Shown: one piece after another, positions 1 through 9,304 of the stretch
Layout of the letters: the number at the start of each line of letters is the position of its first letter
How positions within the stretch are numbered: the first letter of the stretch is position 1
Origin: Crocodylus rhombifer
Lineage: Eukaryota; Chordata; Crocodylia; Crocodylidae
Direction: 5' to 3'
NCBI GenBank assembly: GCA_038503035.1
Contig: JAVSML010024708.1
Span: 248,001-312,000 of the forward strand
Length of the DNA: 64,000 bases
Notes under the pieces: model-generated
What the model was told of the DNA's origin: nothing
Seen by the model: the letters and a program-made list of their open reading frames with translations, nothing else
Databases searched by the model: none
Position numbers and translations under genes: made by a program

Positions 1-410
1 CTGAACCTTTGAACTGTTTTCCTTCATCCACTCACATTGATCCATTTTTTCTATGCAACTAAGCTGTGCATCAGTATCTTTAGTTTAATACGGCAAACTG
101 TAAACAAGCCAACAGTAGCAAGTGTCCAGAGGAAAAAAAGCCCACTTACTGCATTTTTTTCTGGTTTTGTGATGATGGCACTGAGAAACAAGTTATGGTG
201 CACAGCAGACATATATAAATACATAGCTTGCAATAAAATAAAATGTTTATAACTAGATTGCTTGAAAGTTTGCTCAATAAGCTCTCCGTGCTGAGAGCAT
301 ATTTGAACAAAGAAACGGGAAAGCAGTTCATATCAGAAAGATTATATTGGCAAATTTAGTTTTGGTTTAGCCATTCTATGAAAAGCAAGCTTTATTCTAT
401 TTTGTTCATA
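1..410. other. AT-rich stretch, no gene recognised
   Basis: I see no coding signature, repeat terminus or RNA gene here. The short open frames on both strands have low-complexity composition and overlap one another, as expected by chance in AT-rich DNA. Confidence 0.6.
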
Positions 411-412
411 TA

Positions 413-1203
413 CAGGTTTCCCTTGATTTATGCTGTACATGTGTTCCTGGACAGTGACACATAAATCAAATGTGCATAAAGTGAATCCACTTTACAATGT
501 AACAAATAGGGATAGGTTCCCATGGTGGTGAGGGAGGGAGTAAGGCTAGGACTAGGGAAGGGGCAGGTGAAGGGGTGCCACTCCCGGGGCTGCACAAGGC
601 AGCCCAGCAGAGGGAGCTGAGCAGCACTCGCACCAGCCCCAGCTGCAACAGCTTGAAAGTGGCTGGCGCCAGTTGCCTGCAGCCACTGAGCTGCACTGTG
701 CTCACCCCAACCTGTGCTAGAGCAGCCCCGGCAACATCTGACATCTGCTGTCTGCACCACAGCACAGCGCAGCAAAGCAGAAGGAGTAGAGCAGCACTCA
801 TACCAGCCCCAGCTGCAGCAGCCCCAGGAGTGGCTGGCACCAGCCGCCTGCTGCCGCTGGGCTGCACTGTGCTCACCCCAGCCTGTGCTAGAGCAGCCCC
901 AGCAGCAGCCGACACGGCACGGCGCAGCCCAGGCACAGGGGAACAGGCGAAGCATGGTGCAGCCCAGCGGCTGCAGGCTGCTGTCACTGGCTACTCCCGG
1001 GGTGGCAGCAGCTAGGGCTGGGGTGAGTGGAGCCATGGCCCTTTCCCCTCCCCCCCACAGACTTACCTGCTGGGGGGGGCATCTATGCTGATTGCATAGT
1101 AGCAAATTTACCTCACATGTAATTAATTATGGGTCTAAATATGCGCATCACATAAGAGCAAATTCGTATACAAAGATCCCGCATAAAAATCGATGGAAAC
1201 CTG
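413..1203 (+). mobile_element. Tigger-like (pogo/Tc1-mariner) nonautonomous MITE, copy 1
   Basis: The element starts CAGGTTTCCCTTGATTT and ends with its imperfect inverted complement (AATCGATGGAAACCTG). The dinucleotide TA lies directly outside each end (411-412 and 1204-1205), the target duplication of Tc1/mariner-type transposons. A second copy with the same termini and the same internal order sits at 53526-54450. The AT-rich ends enclose a GC-rich body (about 560-1080) with no transposase. Long frames in that body on both strands are compositional artefacts. Placement in the Tigger/pogo branch is inferred from TIR style and TA duplication only. Confidence 0.75.
621..960 (+). repeat. Two-copy tandem duplication (about 170-bp unit) inside the MITE
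   Basis: The block from 621 (GCAGCACTCGCACCAGCC) recurs from 791 (GCAGCACTCATACCAGCC). Both carry the landmark GGCTGCACTGTGCTCACCCC-like stretch and TGTGCTAGAGCAGCCCC at matching offsets. The unit is about 170 bp and diverged by scattered substitutions. A third partial unit may follow near 960. Confidence 0.65.
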
Positions 1204-1205
1204 TA

Positions 1206-1740
1206 CCATACCATTGGAAAAATGTGAAATTTTATATTTTTTCCTTATTACAAAGTATTCAAATTGAAACCATAGCTACAAGAAAGACTGTTGTACTTTA
1301 TGCTATGCATTTCATATTCCATAATTTATCTTGAACAGAATGCCTTCAGCCTCTTATTGAATCTTTCTGCTGCTACCAAAATGAAAAATATATTTAAAAA
1401 GTTGATTTTACTTCCCATTTATTATAGTGATTGCATTGGTGAATATTTAGCCACTCTCCATTTAAAACCACCTTAAAATAAATCATTAAAATAAACTGTT
1501 ATATATGATACCAATTACATAAAAATTAGATTCTTATCAATTAAACTTGTATTACATCTTCAAATTGTGATTTAGATACTCATCACACAATGATTTTCAT
1601 CTCCTTTCACCCTAAAGTACCAACTGTCTTGCAGATTTCCTGCCCCACAAAGTAAAAGCCATTGATCAATACGAGTTCCTGAATTTAAAAAAATATACTG
1701 ATACAAGTGAATTTCCTAAAGGTTCCTTCTGTTATCAGTA
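1206..1740. other. AT-rich stretch, nothing recognised
   Basis: Unique-looking AT-rich DNA between the MITE and the LTR-like block. No convincing frame or structure is seen. Confidence 0.5.
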
Positions 1741-2071
1741 TGTTGGTGTCACTAGGCATAACCCTAGGTAACTCAGAGGGATGGAAGACCACGAGTGTCG
1801 ATGAAGCCCCTCTGCTGTAGGCCTGGGCGAGCCAGGTCCCCCCCCCCTTCCTAAACCTTTGTAACCCTTTCCTTGAACTTTTTGTAACCTCCTGTAATAC
1901 TGGAAAAACAGGATGAGTAGCAGGCAAGCTGAAACTCCCTAAAACTGTTATCTGTGGAATGCAAGGACACCACTCAGAGAGAAGGGAGGAGGGAAGGGGG
2001 AGGGGGAGAGTGGAAGCCAACTAGCCAACTAGTAGTTAACAGTGGAAAACTACTGCTGGAAGTGACCAGGG

Positions 2072-2079
2072 TATAAAAA
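2072..2079 (+). promoter_or_regulatory. TATA box of the solo LTR
   Basis: TATAAAAA lies in the middle of the LTR-like block, upstream of its AATAAA. This is the expected position for the retroviral U3 promoter. Confidence 0.5.
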
Positions 2080-2150
2080 TACACTGTTGCAGGGTTAGGG
2101 GTGCAGGATTTGAGACCATACAGTCTCCCTGCACCTTTTACTTGAGCTCA

Positions 2151-2156
2151 AATAAA
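2151..2156 (+). terminator. Polyadenylation signal of the solo LTR
   Basis: AATAAA follows the TATA box by about 80 bp, and a T-rich stretch follows it. This fits an R-region poly(A) signal. Confidence 0.5.
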
Positions 2157-2254
2157 CTCTGTCTACTTCTCCCCCCAGTGTGTTTATTTGGCGCGATTCA
2201 CACTGGGCAACGAACCCAATTGTTGCCTCCCTCGGGCACCCTGTGCCGGCAACA

Positions 2255-5199
2255 AATACAAAATAAGCAGAACTGTAATAGTTATGTTTGTGAATGGTTA
2301 CTATATATGCACATGCATAATATGGGGCCCAATTCAGGACCATACATTTTCAAGAAAGGAAAAGAGACTATATATGAAAAAAATAAATTTACTTCTGAAG
2401 AGTACAAATAATTGCTTACAGAACAATTGCCATTTCAATCAACACTCAGTAATCCACAGAAGAGTTGCCTATTGAACATCACATAGTATACTAATTGGCA
2501 TTCAGTGTAAGATCCGATAAGCAATTGTGCCAATTTTAGCAACATATATCAATCATTTCTCATAGAAACTACATTCTTTGATCTATGCTAGGGAAAAATA
2601 TTAGCTGAGTGAAAGCTTTTTCTTTTTAGAGCCTTAGAAATACAGCAAAGAAAACATTCTTAGCCAGTTACTCAGGAACTGACATCTTTCTTTATGTGCA
2701 AACACATGGCAAAATTGCCAACTATGATCATTATTTGAATTTTTTCATAAATCTCTTCATTTAAGAAGTTTTGGCCTGAAGTTTAAACACAAATGATTAA
2801 TAGCAAATGTTCATGTTATAGTATATTCGTTTGTTACATATGTATTCTGAAACCGTGGGATTTTTGTAACTTCTAATCAGCAATAACACCAATTTCAACT
2901 TGCAAGGTAGATTATTAAATCTACAATTTATGCAGTAATGGATTGCTTAAACCTCCATTAAATTTGCTTTTCCTGAACATTTGAGAACTCAAACAAAAAT
3001 AAAAATCAGTTTCTTACAATTTTTCACCCTAGTAAATCTTATTTCTTTAGAATATTCATAGAAAGGAACACAAAAAAGTAAATACAGTATAAAATTAACA
3101 TTTACAAGTACAGCTTTTGCAGCAGACACTCAGCTGTATACCATTTGCAGAGCATCATCTGGCCACACTGAATTCAATAAGCTGCCCCAGCAATTTTTAG
3201 TGCAGTTTTAATTCCTAATGATTGGGCATCTGGATCTGTTAGGTAGCTTAGAAAAATTTCAGCCAGAAAAATAGAAATATATAATATAACAATTCAGATC
3301 ATTCCAGTACCCAGGAGGGGACTTTTCCTACCTCTATCAAGTTCCTCATTTCATCTAGCTGTGCAGAACCTCCTCCATGGGGTTGGTACTCCGAGTTTGG
3401 GGAGTGCAGAAAAGTACATTTGTTCCACCTGAATCTTCCACAAACCTCATGGGAGAAGCCAGTGCAATTTATGCACAGGCTAGGACAGCAACCGGCTAGG
3501 CCCAGCACATCCCCTTCTCTGTTCTGCACTGTGCCACTGATCCCTTCCATAGCCATCCCTGATCTCTCCCCCTACCCTAGGCATGCACTGCTTACAGGAG
3601 GAAAATTCTCCTCCTATAGCAGGCACTGGCAGGTAAACGTTCTTCCTCGCTCACTCTCCCCCCTCCCCTGCCTCTAACTGGCAGTCACCTCTCTTTCTCC
3701 CACCCCTACTGGAGGGGAATGATGGCCCACAATGCAGCTGGGTTGCAAGCACTTGGGCCACCATTCTGAAAGATGGAAAGCTACTGATTTAGGGGACACC
3801 CCTTGAAGGGATTTTCAGGAGGAAGGTATCCACAGCACACAGCCAGGGATCGAGGAGCTGGATTTCTGGTATATCCTCAGTATTGTTACAGGGAAATTTC
3901 TGTAGGAATCCATGAGTTTAAAAATGGAACAGCAGCTTTACTGTGCAGTGGAGTTGGAGAGACATGAATCTTGCCTTGCAAAAAAAAGGTCAATGCTTCA
4001 ATTTATAGCTAGTGTAGTTACCACTTCTAGAAGGGCATAGCAGCCACTTCTTCAGACACAGAAGACACTAGCATCTCCATCTCAAGAAGTAAAGAGTATC
4101 TACAATAGACACTCTTCACAGATGGACACTCTTCTATTCATGGAAATGGTTGCTACTATTTAACAGTTTTTTAATTAACTTAATTATTGAAACAGGTAGC
4201 ATTAAATTTGACACGTTACTGTAAAACCAATATTCCCAACTTCTGAATACATGGTGCAGTTAATTAAATTTAAATGCAATACAATGGTCATCTTGACCAA
4301 TAGAACCCTAGTTCAGTTTCTCCTCTGAGGAAAGCTGCTGTAACTTTTTACAATAGCAAGGAAAGACCAAGCTTTATTGGTTTCAGGACCCACACTGTTG
4401 TAAAAGTTTGGTTAAAAAGCTTATTTCTAAATCTAATTTAGGCTACGTGTCTTACAAATGTGTGTGAAGGGAAGTATAATAAGGTTGAGAGTTATTGGAC
4501 CTGATGACAGTAAAGGAAGAAAAGGAAACTATCAAACCTCACAGACGTCAATTCACACGTTTTTAAAGGCTGTTTTTGTGTCGTTTGATTTTTATGCCTA
4601 AGTATCCTTATTTAGATTTACTCCACCCTAGATCTAAATAGGTATTTTAATTTACTGCATATATACAAACAATAAAATGTACCAACTATATTTCCAGTGC
4701 TTATACTCTATGAAACCCAGCACAATCAATTACATTTTATGTATTGCAGTTACCAACAAATGCTTCTGATGAAATTAAAAAAAAAAAATCAAATGTTAAA
4801 CATGTCCTTCATAAGAGCAGACACGGAGCTGAACTAAGACTACATTCAAATGTACTACTCAGTGGCCCAGTATTGTCTACAAGTATCTTCCTTGCTCTTC
4901 CTCTCAACATTTCCTCTCAACATTCACTTTTCCTTGCCTATGCGACAAGTGGCAGTCCTGGTTTAGTCATTATTATAACAGACGCTGGGATAAATTGTGT
5001 ACAGTGTCGTTCTACCATCCATTTCCTATACCTCAGCTAAATTGTGCTGAAAAGTGCAGACCAGAGTTATGACTTTGCAGGACTTTTTGTAAAGCATTGC
5101 ACTGAGAAAGACCTTGGAACAGTTATATATAAAACCTTGCAAAAACACTTCAAATAATATCAATTGATATTTCTTTGAGAAAGTTTTTCTTAGCCCATA
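2255..5199. other. Mostly AT-rich DNA, no gene recognised
   Basis: About 2.9 kb with no exon, RNA gene or clear repeat terminus that I can support. A more GC-rich island (about 3300-3850) has the look of an old repeat body, but I found no partner copy in the window. Small frames at 3299-3677 overlap on both strands and look like chance. Confidence 0.5.
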
Positions 5200-5207
5200 G
5201 TGTAGTC

Positions 5208-5394
5208 CAGGGGTAGACAAAATGTGGCCTGCGGGATGGATGTGGCTGGCCAGGCCATTTTTTCCAGCCTGTGGGGCCCCTAAAAAATTTAGAAAATTAA
5301 TATTTATCTGCCCCTGCCTGCCTGTCATGAGGCCCTCAATGGCTTGCCAAAACTCAGCAAGTGGCCCCCCACTCAAAATAATTGCCCACCCCTG
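5208..5394 (+). mobile_element. hAT-type MITE, short copy (family A)
   Basis: The termini are CAGGGGTAGACAAAATG and, inverted, CAGGGGTGGGCAATTA, a hAT-style TIR. Internal landmarks (GCCTGTGGGGCCCCTAAA, then ATTTATCTG, then GGCTTGCCAAAACT) recur in the copies at 27013-27181 (opposite orientation) and 28945-29806. The 8-bp flanks match at only 5 of 8 positions, so the insertion is old. At 187 bp with no coding capacity it is nonautonomous. Confidence 0.75.
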
Positions 5395-5876
5395 CTCTAG
5401 TACACATTACTCACAAGAAAACCACTCTCTCCAACCTCTCAGTCCTGATCCTCAAAGGAAACTTGCAAAACACTTCCCAGAGAAGAGCCTATGAACTTCA
5501 CTTCAGCAGCCTCCTGGATACTAAAAATCACAGACTAAATATAGGCATTGGATTTATGACACATTATAACCTGCCTGACATCTGACTCCCCAGGTACCTC
5601 TCCACTATTCATCCTCCTTCTCTCTCTTCCCTGCCCCCCCAGCCTGTCTCTTACCCATTGACTCCTCGATCTACATTTTCACTGACTACCTGTCTTGTAT
5701 GCATACCAGCCTAGCCTCTGGCTTTTTTACTTTTCATTCCATCCAGGAAGAGCATACACCAACTTCCTTAGTCTGACAAAGGGTTTTTGAACCCAAAAGC
5801 TTGCTTAATAATTGTTTTCCAACTATTTAAGTTGGTCTAATAAAAGATATCAGATTCACTCAAAGAATCTCATCTG
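5395..5876 (+). mobile_element. Penelope-like retroelement 3' fragment (endonuclease C-terminus and 3' UTR)
   Basis: The frame at 5382-5585 carries, from about residue 22, LILKGN, then an R/E-rich helix, LDTKN and GFMTHYN. That order resembles the C-terminal end of the GIY-YIG endonuclease domain of Penelope-like elements (ILKGN...R..E...DT...GLN...GF..HYN). The rest is C-rich 3' UTR ending in a hammerhead-like core (5773-5798) and GTCTAATAAAAGATATCAG. It is 5' truncated where the hAT MITE ends. The residues before the LILKGN block are MITE sequence or decayed. It is a broken remnant, not a working enzyme. The family call rests on motif memory, not a search. Confidence 0.55.
5773..5798 (+). 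ncRNA. Decayed hammerhead-ribozyme-like core in the PLE tail
   Basis: CTGACAA resembles the catalytic box CUGANGA with one change. A 5-bp hairpin follows (GGGTT/AACCC, loop TTTG, 5781-5794), then AAAA where the consensus has GAAA, then GCTTGC. Penelope-like elements are known to carry hammerhead motifs. Both conserved boxes have a G-to-A type change here, so self-cleavage is not expected. Confidence 0.4.
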
Positions 5877-6597
5877 CCTCTTACCACCATTGGCACTTAC
5901 CCTCCGTGGCTCCGGACACAGAACACGTGGCCGCTCCAGTCCCCACCCAGGTACACAGCAGTAGCAGTAGCAATGACAGCTCCACCAGCAGCAACACTGC
6001 AACCCCTAATCTTGGACCATTCCATGTGCTCTGTACCTCAGGCTGGAGTAAGACTGAAACAAGAGGTGCAGAGGGCAAGTGGTGGCAGGGGAAGTGGGGA
6101 ATCAAGTGACAGGAGGCAGGCACTATTGAAAAAGGGAAGCAGGCACCAGAGAAGCATGCACCAGAAGGAACAAGTGTTGGGGGGCACAGCTGGCAAGAGG
6201 TAGAGGTCAAGCCACTTAACTATCCCTCCACCTGCCCTGATTCACCAGTGGAAGAGGGGAGACATGAATTAAAGATGACACTTCAATAGTTTAAATCAGT
6301 GCTCTCCAACCTTTTTAAGATGATCACTTTTTCAAGTAAAGGGCAATCCAGGATCTATCCCCACCCCCCACGCCCACCCAGCAGGTCAGTCAGGAGGGAG
6401 CGTAAATCAAGGCACCCACTGTGAAGGAGGGAGTGGGCAGGGGTGAGTGGGGCCCTGGCCGGGTTGGGAGAGGGTCAAAGCCTGGGCAACTCATCCAGCC
6501 ATGCGGGGGGCTCCCACTGCTGCCTGCACATGCCTCCCCAATCTGTGCACAGGGTGAGGCAGCTGCCATTGCACACTGGACTTTGCGCCACAATCCC
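5877..6597. other. GC-rich repeat-like block, no gene recognised
   Basis: This holds a GC-rich stretch (5880-6240) with short AGC/AGT runs, then a segment beginning CAGTGCTCTCCAACC (about 6298) that looks like the start of a hAT-type repeat. It continues as C-rich sequence into the shared tail at 6598-6735. Frames on both strands are compositional. Confidence 0.4.
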
Positions 6598-6735
6598 TGA
6601 GTTGTAGCAGGTTTGGATTCTATACATGGAAATTTATAACAAATTTATAATTTTTCAACATATTGAATCTAATTATTGGGGGATCATTTTAAATTTGAAG
6701 TCATCTTGGGTATGGGTAAATACAGGACATTTGTA
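6598..6735 (+). repeat. Dispersed repeat tail, shared with 27347-27475
   Basis: AATTTATAACAAATTTATAA, then ATTGGGGGATCATTTTAAAT, then TGGGTATGGGTAAATACAG matches the block at 27347-27475 (ATTATAACAAATGTATAA, ATTGGGAGATCATCTTAAAT, GGATTTGGGCAAATACAG) in the same orientation. In both places it follows a GC-rich body, so it is probably the 3' part of one repeat family. The class is unknown. Confidence 0.6.
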
Positions 6736-7423
6736 GAGGAACAGGAAGTTAACACTGGGAATAGAAAAGCGAAGGGACAATGTTGGCATCAGAACAAATG
6801 CATACAAATACGGGCTGGGTATAAGAAGAAAGCTCCATCAGAGAAGTGAGGTTCTAAAACATCTTTGCAATGGTTAGCTGCTGGATCCATATAACTGTCT
6901 ACAGATGCCATATTTTTAACTTTTCTTCTCTGAATTCCGAATGGCTCACCTCTCATATGATGAATACAAATAAGCCCTACAAGACTGCTCATCCTGAAGT
7001 GAGTTTTCCTATAGCATGTAAATAACTACTGGGGATCTACACCATCTGCCACAAACTATGTCAGAATTGCTCCATCTACCTGTGTCACTGCAGAAATAAA
7101 GAGGATCCAAACAAAAAGAATCCCTTATCCCAGAACATTATTTCTCCCCCACTGCTACTCTCCCTTTCCTTCATCTTAAAAACCAAGTGAGGCAGTTAAA
7201 AACACACCGGCTAAAATTTTAATGAGTAAATGACTGGCACTGTTCATTCCATCAAAATCACTGAACCTACCTACCACATCTAACCATAGCAGGAAGGGTG
7301 CAGCAATTTCCTCATCTCTTGTAGTCCTGATGATTCTACTAACTCTGGCCCTCACTATCTAGAACTTTCCCCAAAACTTCTTTACTTAGAGACAGTGGGA
7401 AACTTGTGCTCAGAAACCAAAGA
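6736..7423. other. No gene recognised
   Basis: Unique-looking AT-rich DNA between the repeat tail and the CR1 fragment. No exon or repeat terminus can be supported. Confidence 0.5.
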
Positions 7424-7925
7424 ACAATTCTGGGCGTCGCACTTCAAGAGGATGTCGACAGCATGGAGGGGGTCCAGAGGAGGGCCACTCGTATGATCAG
7501 GGGACAACAGGGCAGGCCCTATGAGGAGAGGCTGCGGGACCTGAACCTGTTCAGCCTCCACAAGAGAAGGCTGAGGGGGGATCTCGTGGCCTGTTACAAA
7601 CTAGTCAGGGGGGACCAGCAGGCACTGGGGAAGTCCCTGTTTCCCCGAGCACTGCCAGGAGTGACCAGGAATAATGGTCACAAGCTGGCAGAGGGTAGAT
7701 TTAAGATAGATATCAGGAGGCGCTACTTCACGGTCAGGGCGGCTAGGGTCTGGGACCAGCTTCCAAGAGCAGTGGTGCAGGCTCCTACCCTGGGGGTGTT
7801 TAAGAGGAGGTTAGATGAACATCTTGCTGGAGTCATTTGACCCCAGTATTCTTTCCTGCCATGGCATGGGGTGGGACTAGATGATCTGCTCAGGTCCCTT
7901 CCGACCCTACAAACTATGAAACTAT
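7424..7925 (+). mobile_element. CR1 LINE 3' fragment (subfamily 2)
   Basis: 5'-truncated CR1. The in-frame coding tail (to the stop at 7838-7840) holds the CR1 C-terminal block: [65 protein letters not shown] and FKRRLDEHLAGVI. The 3' UTR (TGGGACTAGATGATCT, AGGTCCCTTCCGACCCTA) ends in the short tail repeat ACTATGAAACTATA. One base appears lost near 7460, shifting the first few codons. It is closer to the copy at 61945-63950 than to the one at 9305-11835. It lacks endonuclease and RT and cannot move on its own. Confidence 0.9.
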
Positions 7926-8782
7926 AAGAACAGCACTGTAGCTGTGAATGCTAAAACTTCAAATAGGTTACTATGTGGTATCATCAAATGCTCTATGAAG
8001 CAACCAGAAACATCGTGAGCAATTCCCATCTTGAATTTGTATCTAGTTCATATGAGTTTGTTTTTCAAAAATGACATTTTGTTTTGTTTTAAAGAAATAA
8101 TGCATTCACCTTAGATATCAATAGTGTTTTTAAATTAAACAAGCACATAAGTTTCACAAGTTTTATTTTTGAAAATGTGATGCCTGCACAATGAGTTTCC
8201 TGGAAATACCTTTTACTACCATTAGGAAGCTTCTTAACAAATCTAAGGATGAAGACAGGATCCCAGCCCTCTCTTTCATAAAAGTTATGTTTCAGAATGT
8301 AGCTATTTTTTTTCTTTTCTATCTTAAAAATACTGAAAATTAAATCTGTAAACATGAAAAACTTTAATCTACACATTAAAGAAAACAAGATCAAGCCAAT
8401 ACAGGTTTTACCATAAAAGTCAGCAGAAAAAAAAGGGAAAAATACAACTGGAAGGAACAACATTTCTGAATTGAAACTGAAATTATATATTTTAATTTAC
8501 TGCAAATTGCGAGGCAAATTCAGGCCTTAGGTCAAGACTACCCATACATGCAGAAAGTAAGGGAATGCTGTAATTTACCTCCTCTTGCTGTGCCCAAAAC
8601 TGTTAACAATCTGTGGGTTTTAAGCTCCTTCTGGGAAACTTCAAGGAGAACATTTTTTCTGAACCATATGTTCAAAGAGCATGGGCCATTTGTTTTACCA
8701 CATTCCCTCACCCAGCCCTCCTATACATTTTTCCTCCTAATGACAGTGGTTAAACTGTAAAGGGGCTAGTATATACCAGCCA
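7926..8782. other. AT-rich stretch, nothing recognised
   Basis: No repeat termini or coding signature. The minus-strand frame at 8089-8463 (124 codons) is rich in F, K and L, as AT-rich DNA predicts, and has no recognised domain. Confidence 0.5.
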
Positions 8783-8950
8783 TGGCTGAGCTCATAGGTG
8801 ACTGGTAGGGGGACACTTGCCCCCCCAAAAGTGCCACCCCCCACTCCTGACATTGGCTTCTGCACATAGACACTAGCCCCATTCCTGCCACGACCTTTGG
8901 TGCATGTCCCCCCAGGCTCAGGAGGCAACAGTTGCCCACGGCTGAGCTGA
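8783..8950 (+). repeat. Dispersed repeat family C, plus-strand copy
   Basis: CTCATAGGTG-ACTGGTAGGGGGA, TTGGCTTCTGCACAT and CTCAGGAGGCAACAGTTG recur in reverse complement at 25193-25333, with the same order and spacing. The bodies are C-rich. I see no TIR or target duplication, so the class is open (MITE or SINE). Confidence 0.55.
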
Positions 8951-8952
8951 GT

Positions 8953-9304
8953 CTTTTTCACCACGTACATTCAAAAATTAAATTTCACAAGGTGACTGGA
9001 CTTTCCAAACCACAGTTTAGTACTGAAAGGTTTTTTGTTTTTTTTTTAGAACTGTACGATAGATGCCTTAACCTATAGCAATGCTGCCTAATTCTAAAGC
9101 AATAGAAAAGTTCCCAATTTTCTACACATCTTGCTCAAAATAACATTTGGGCCCTCTGAACATGCAAAATGTTTACATTTACAGAAGGCACGATGTCCAA
9201 ATAACCTATCTGCCTGACACCCACTGCCACCGCTATCAGACTGCTGCTCTTCTCCCTGAGTGAGCCCAGCCCATACAGCAGCAGCAGTAGCACCAGGAAG
9301 CCAG
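8953..9304. other. No gene recognised
   Basis: Short spacer between repeat C and the CR1 element, with a poly-T tract near 9034-9049. The minus-strand frames at 9094-9402 run into the CR1 antisense and look spurious. Confidence 0.5.

Larger units (their letters stand above)
1741..2254 (+). mobile_element. Probable solo LTR of an endogenous retrovirus
   Basis: The block opens TGTTGGTGTCAC and closes GCCGGCAACA, giving TGTTG...CAACA terminal inverted repeats typical of LTRs. Inside, a TATA box (TATAAAAA, 2072-2079) precedes a polyadenylation signal (AATAAA, 2151-2156) by about 80 bp, matching U3-R-U5 order on the plus strand. No gag, pol or env lies on either side, so it reads as a solo LTR. 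The right edge is firm. The left edge is less so, because no clean target duplication is visible (flanks CAGTA and AATAC). It shares no obvious sequence with the provirus at 14-19 kb. Confidence 0.6.

Noticed and set aside
428..1105. 225-codon minus frame and overlapping plus frames
   Set aside because: They lie in the GC-rich, tandemly repeated body of a TA-flanked MITE. Composition is A/C/G/S-rich, frames are open on both strands and no domain is seen.
8089..8463. 124-codon minus frame
   Set aside because: F/K/L-rich as expected of AT-rich DNA, with no motif.
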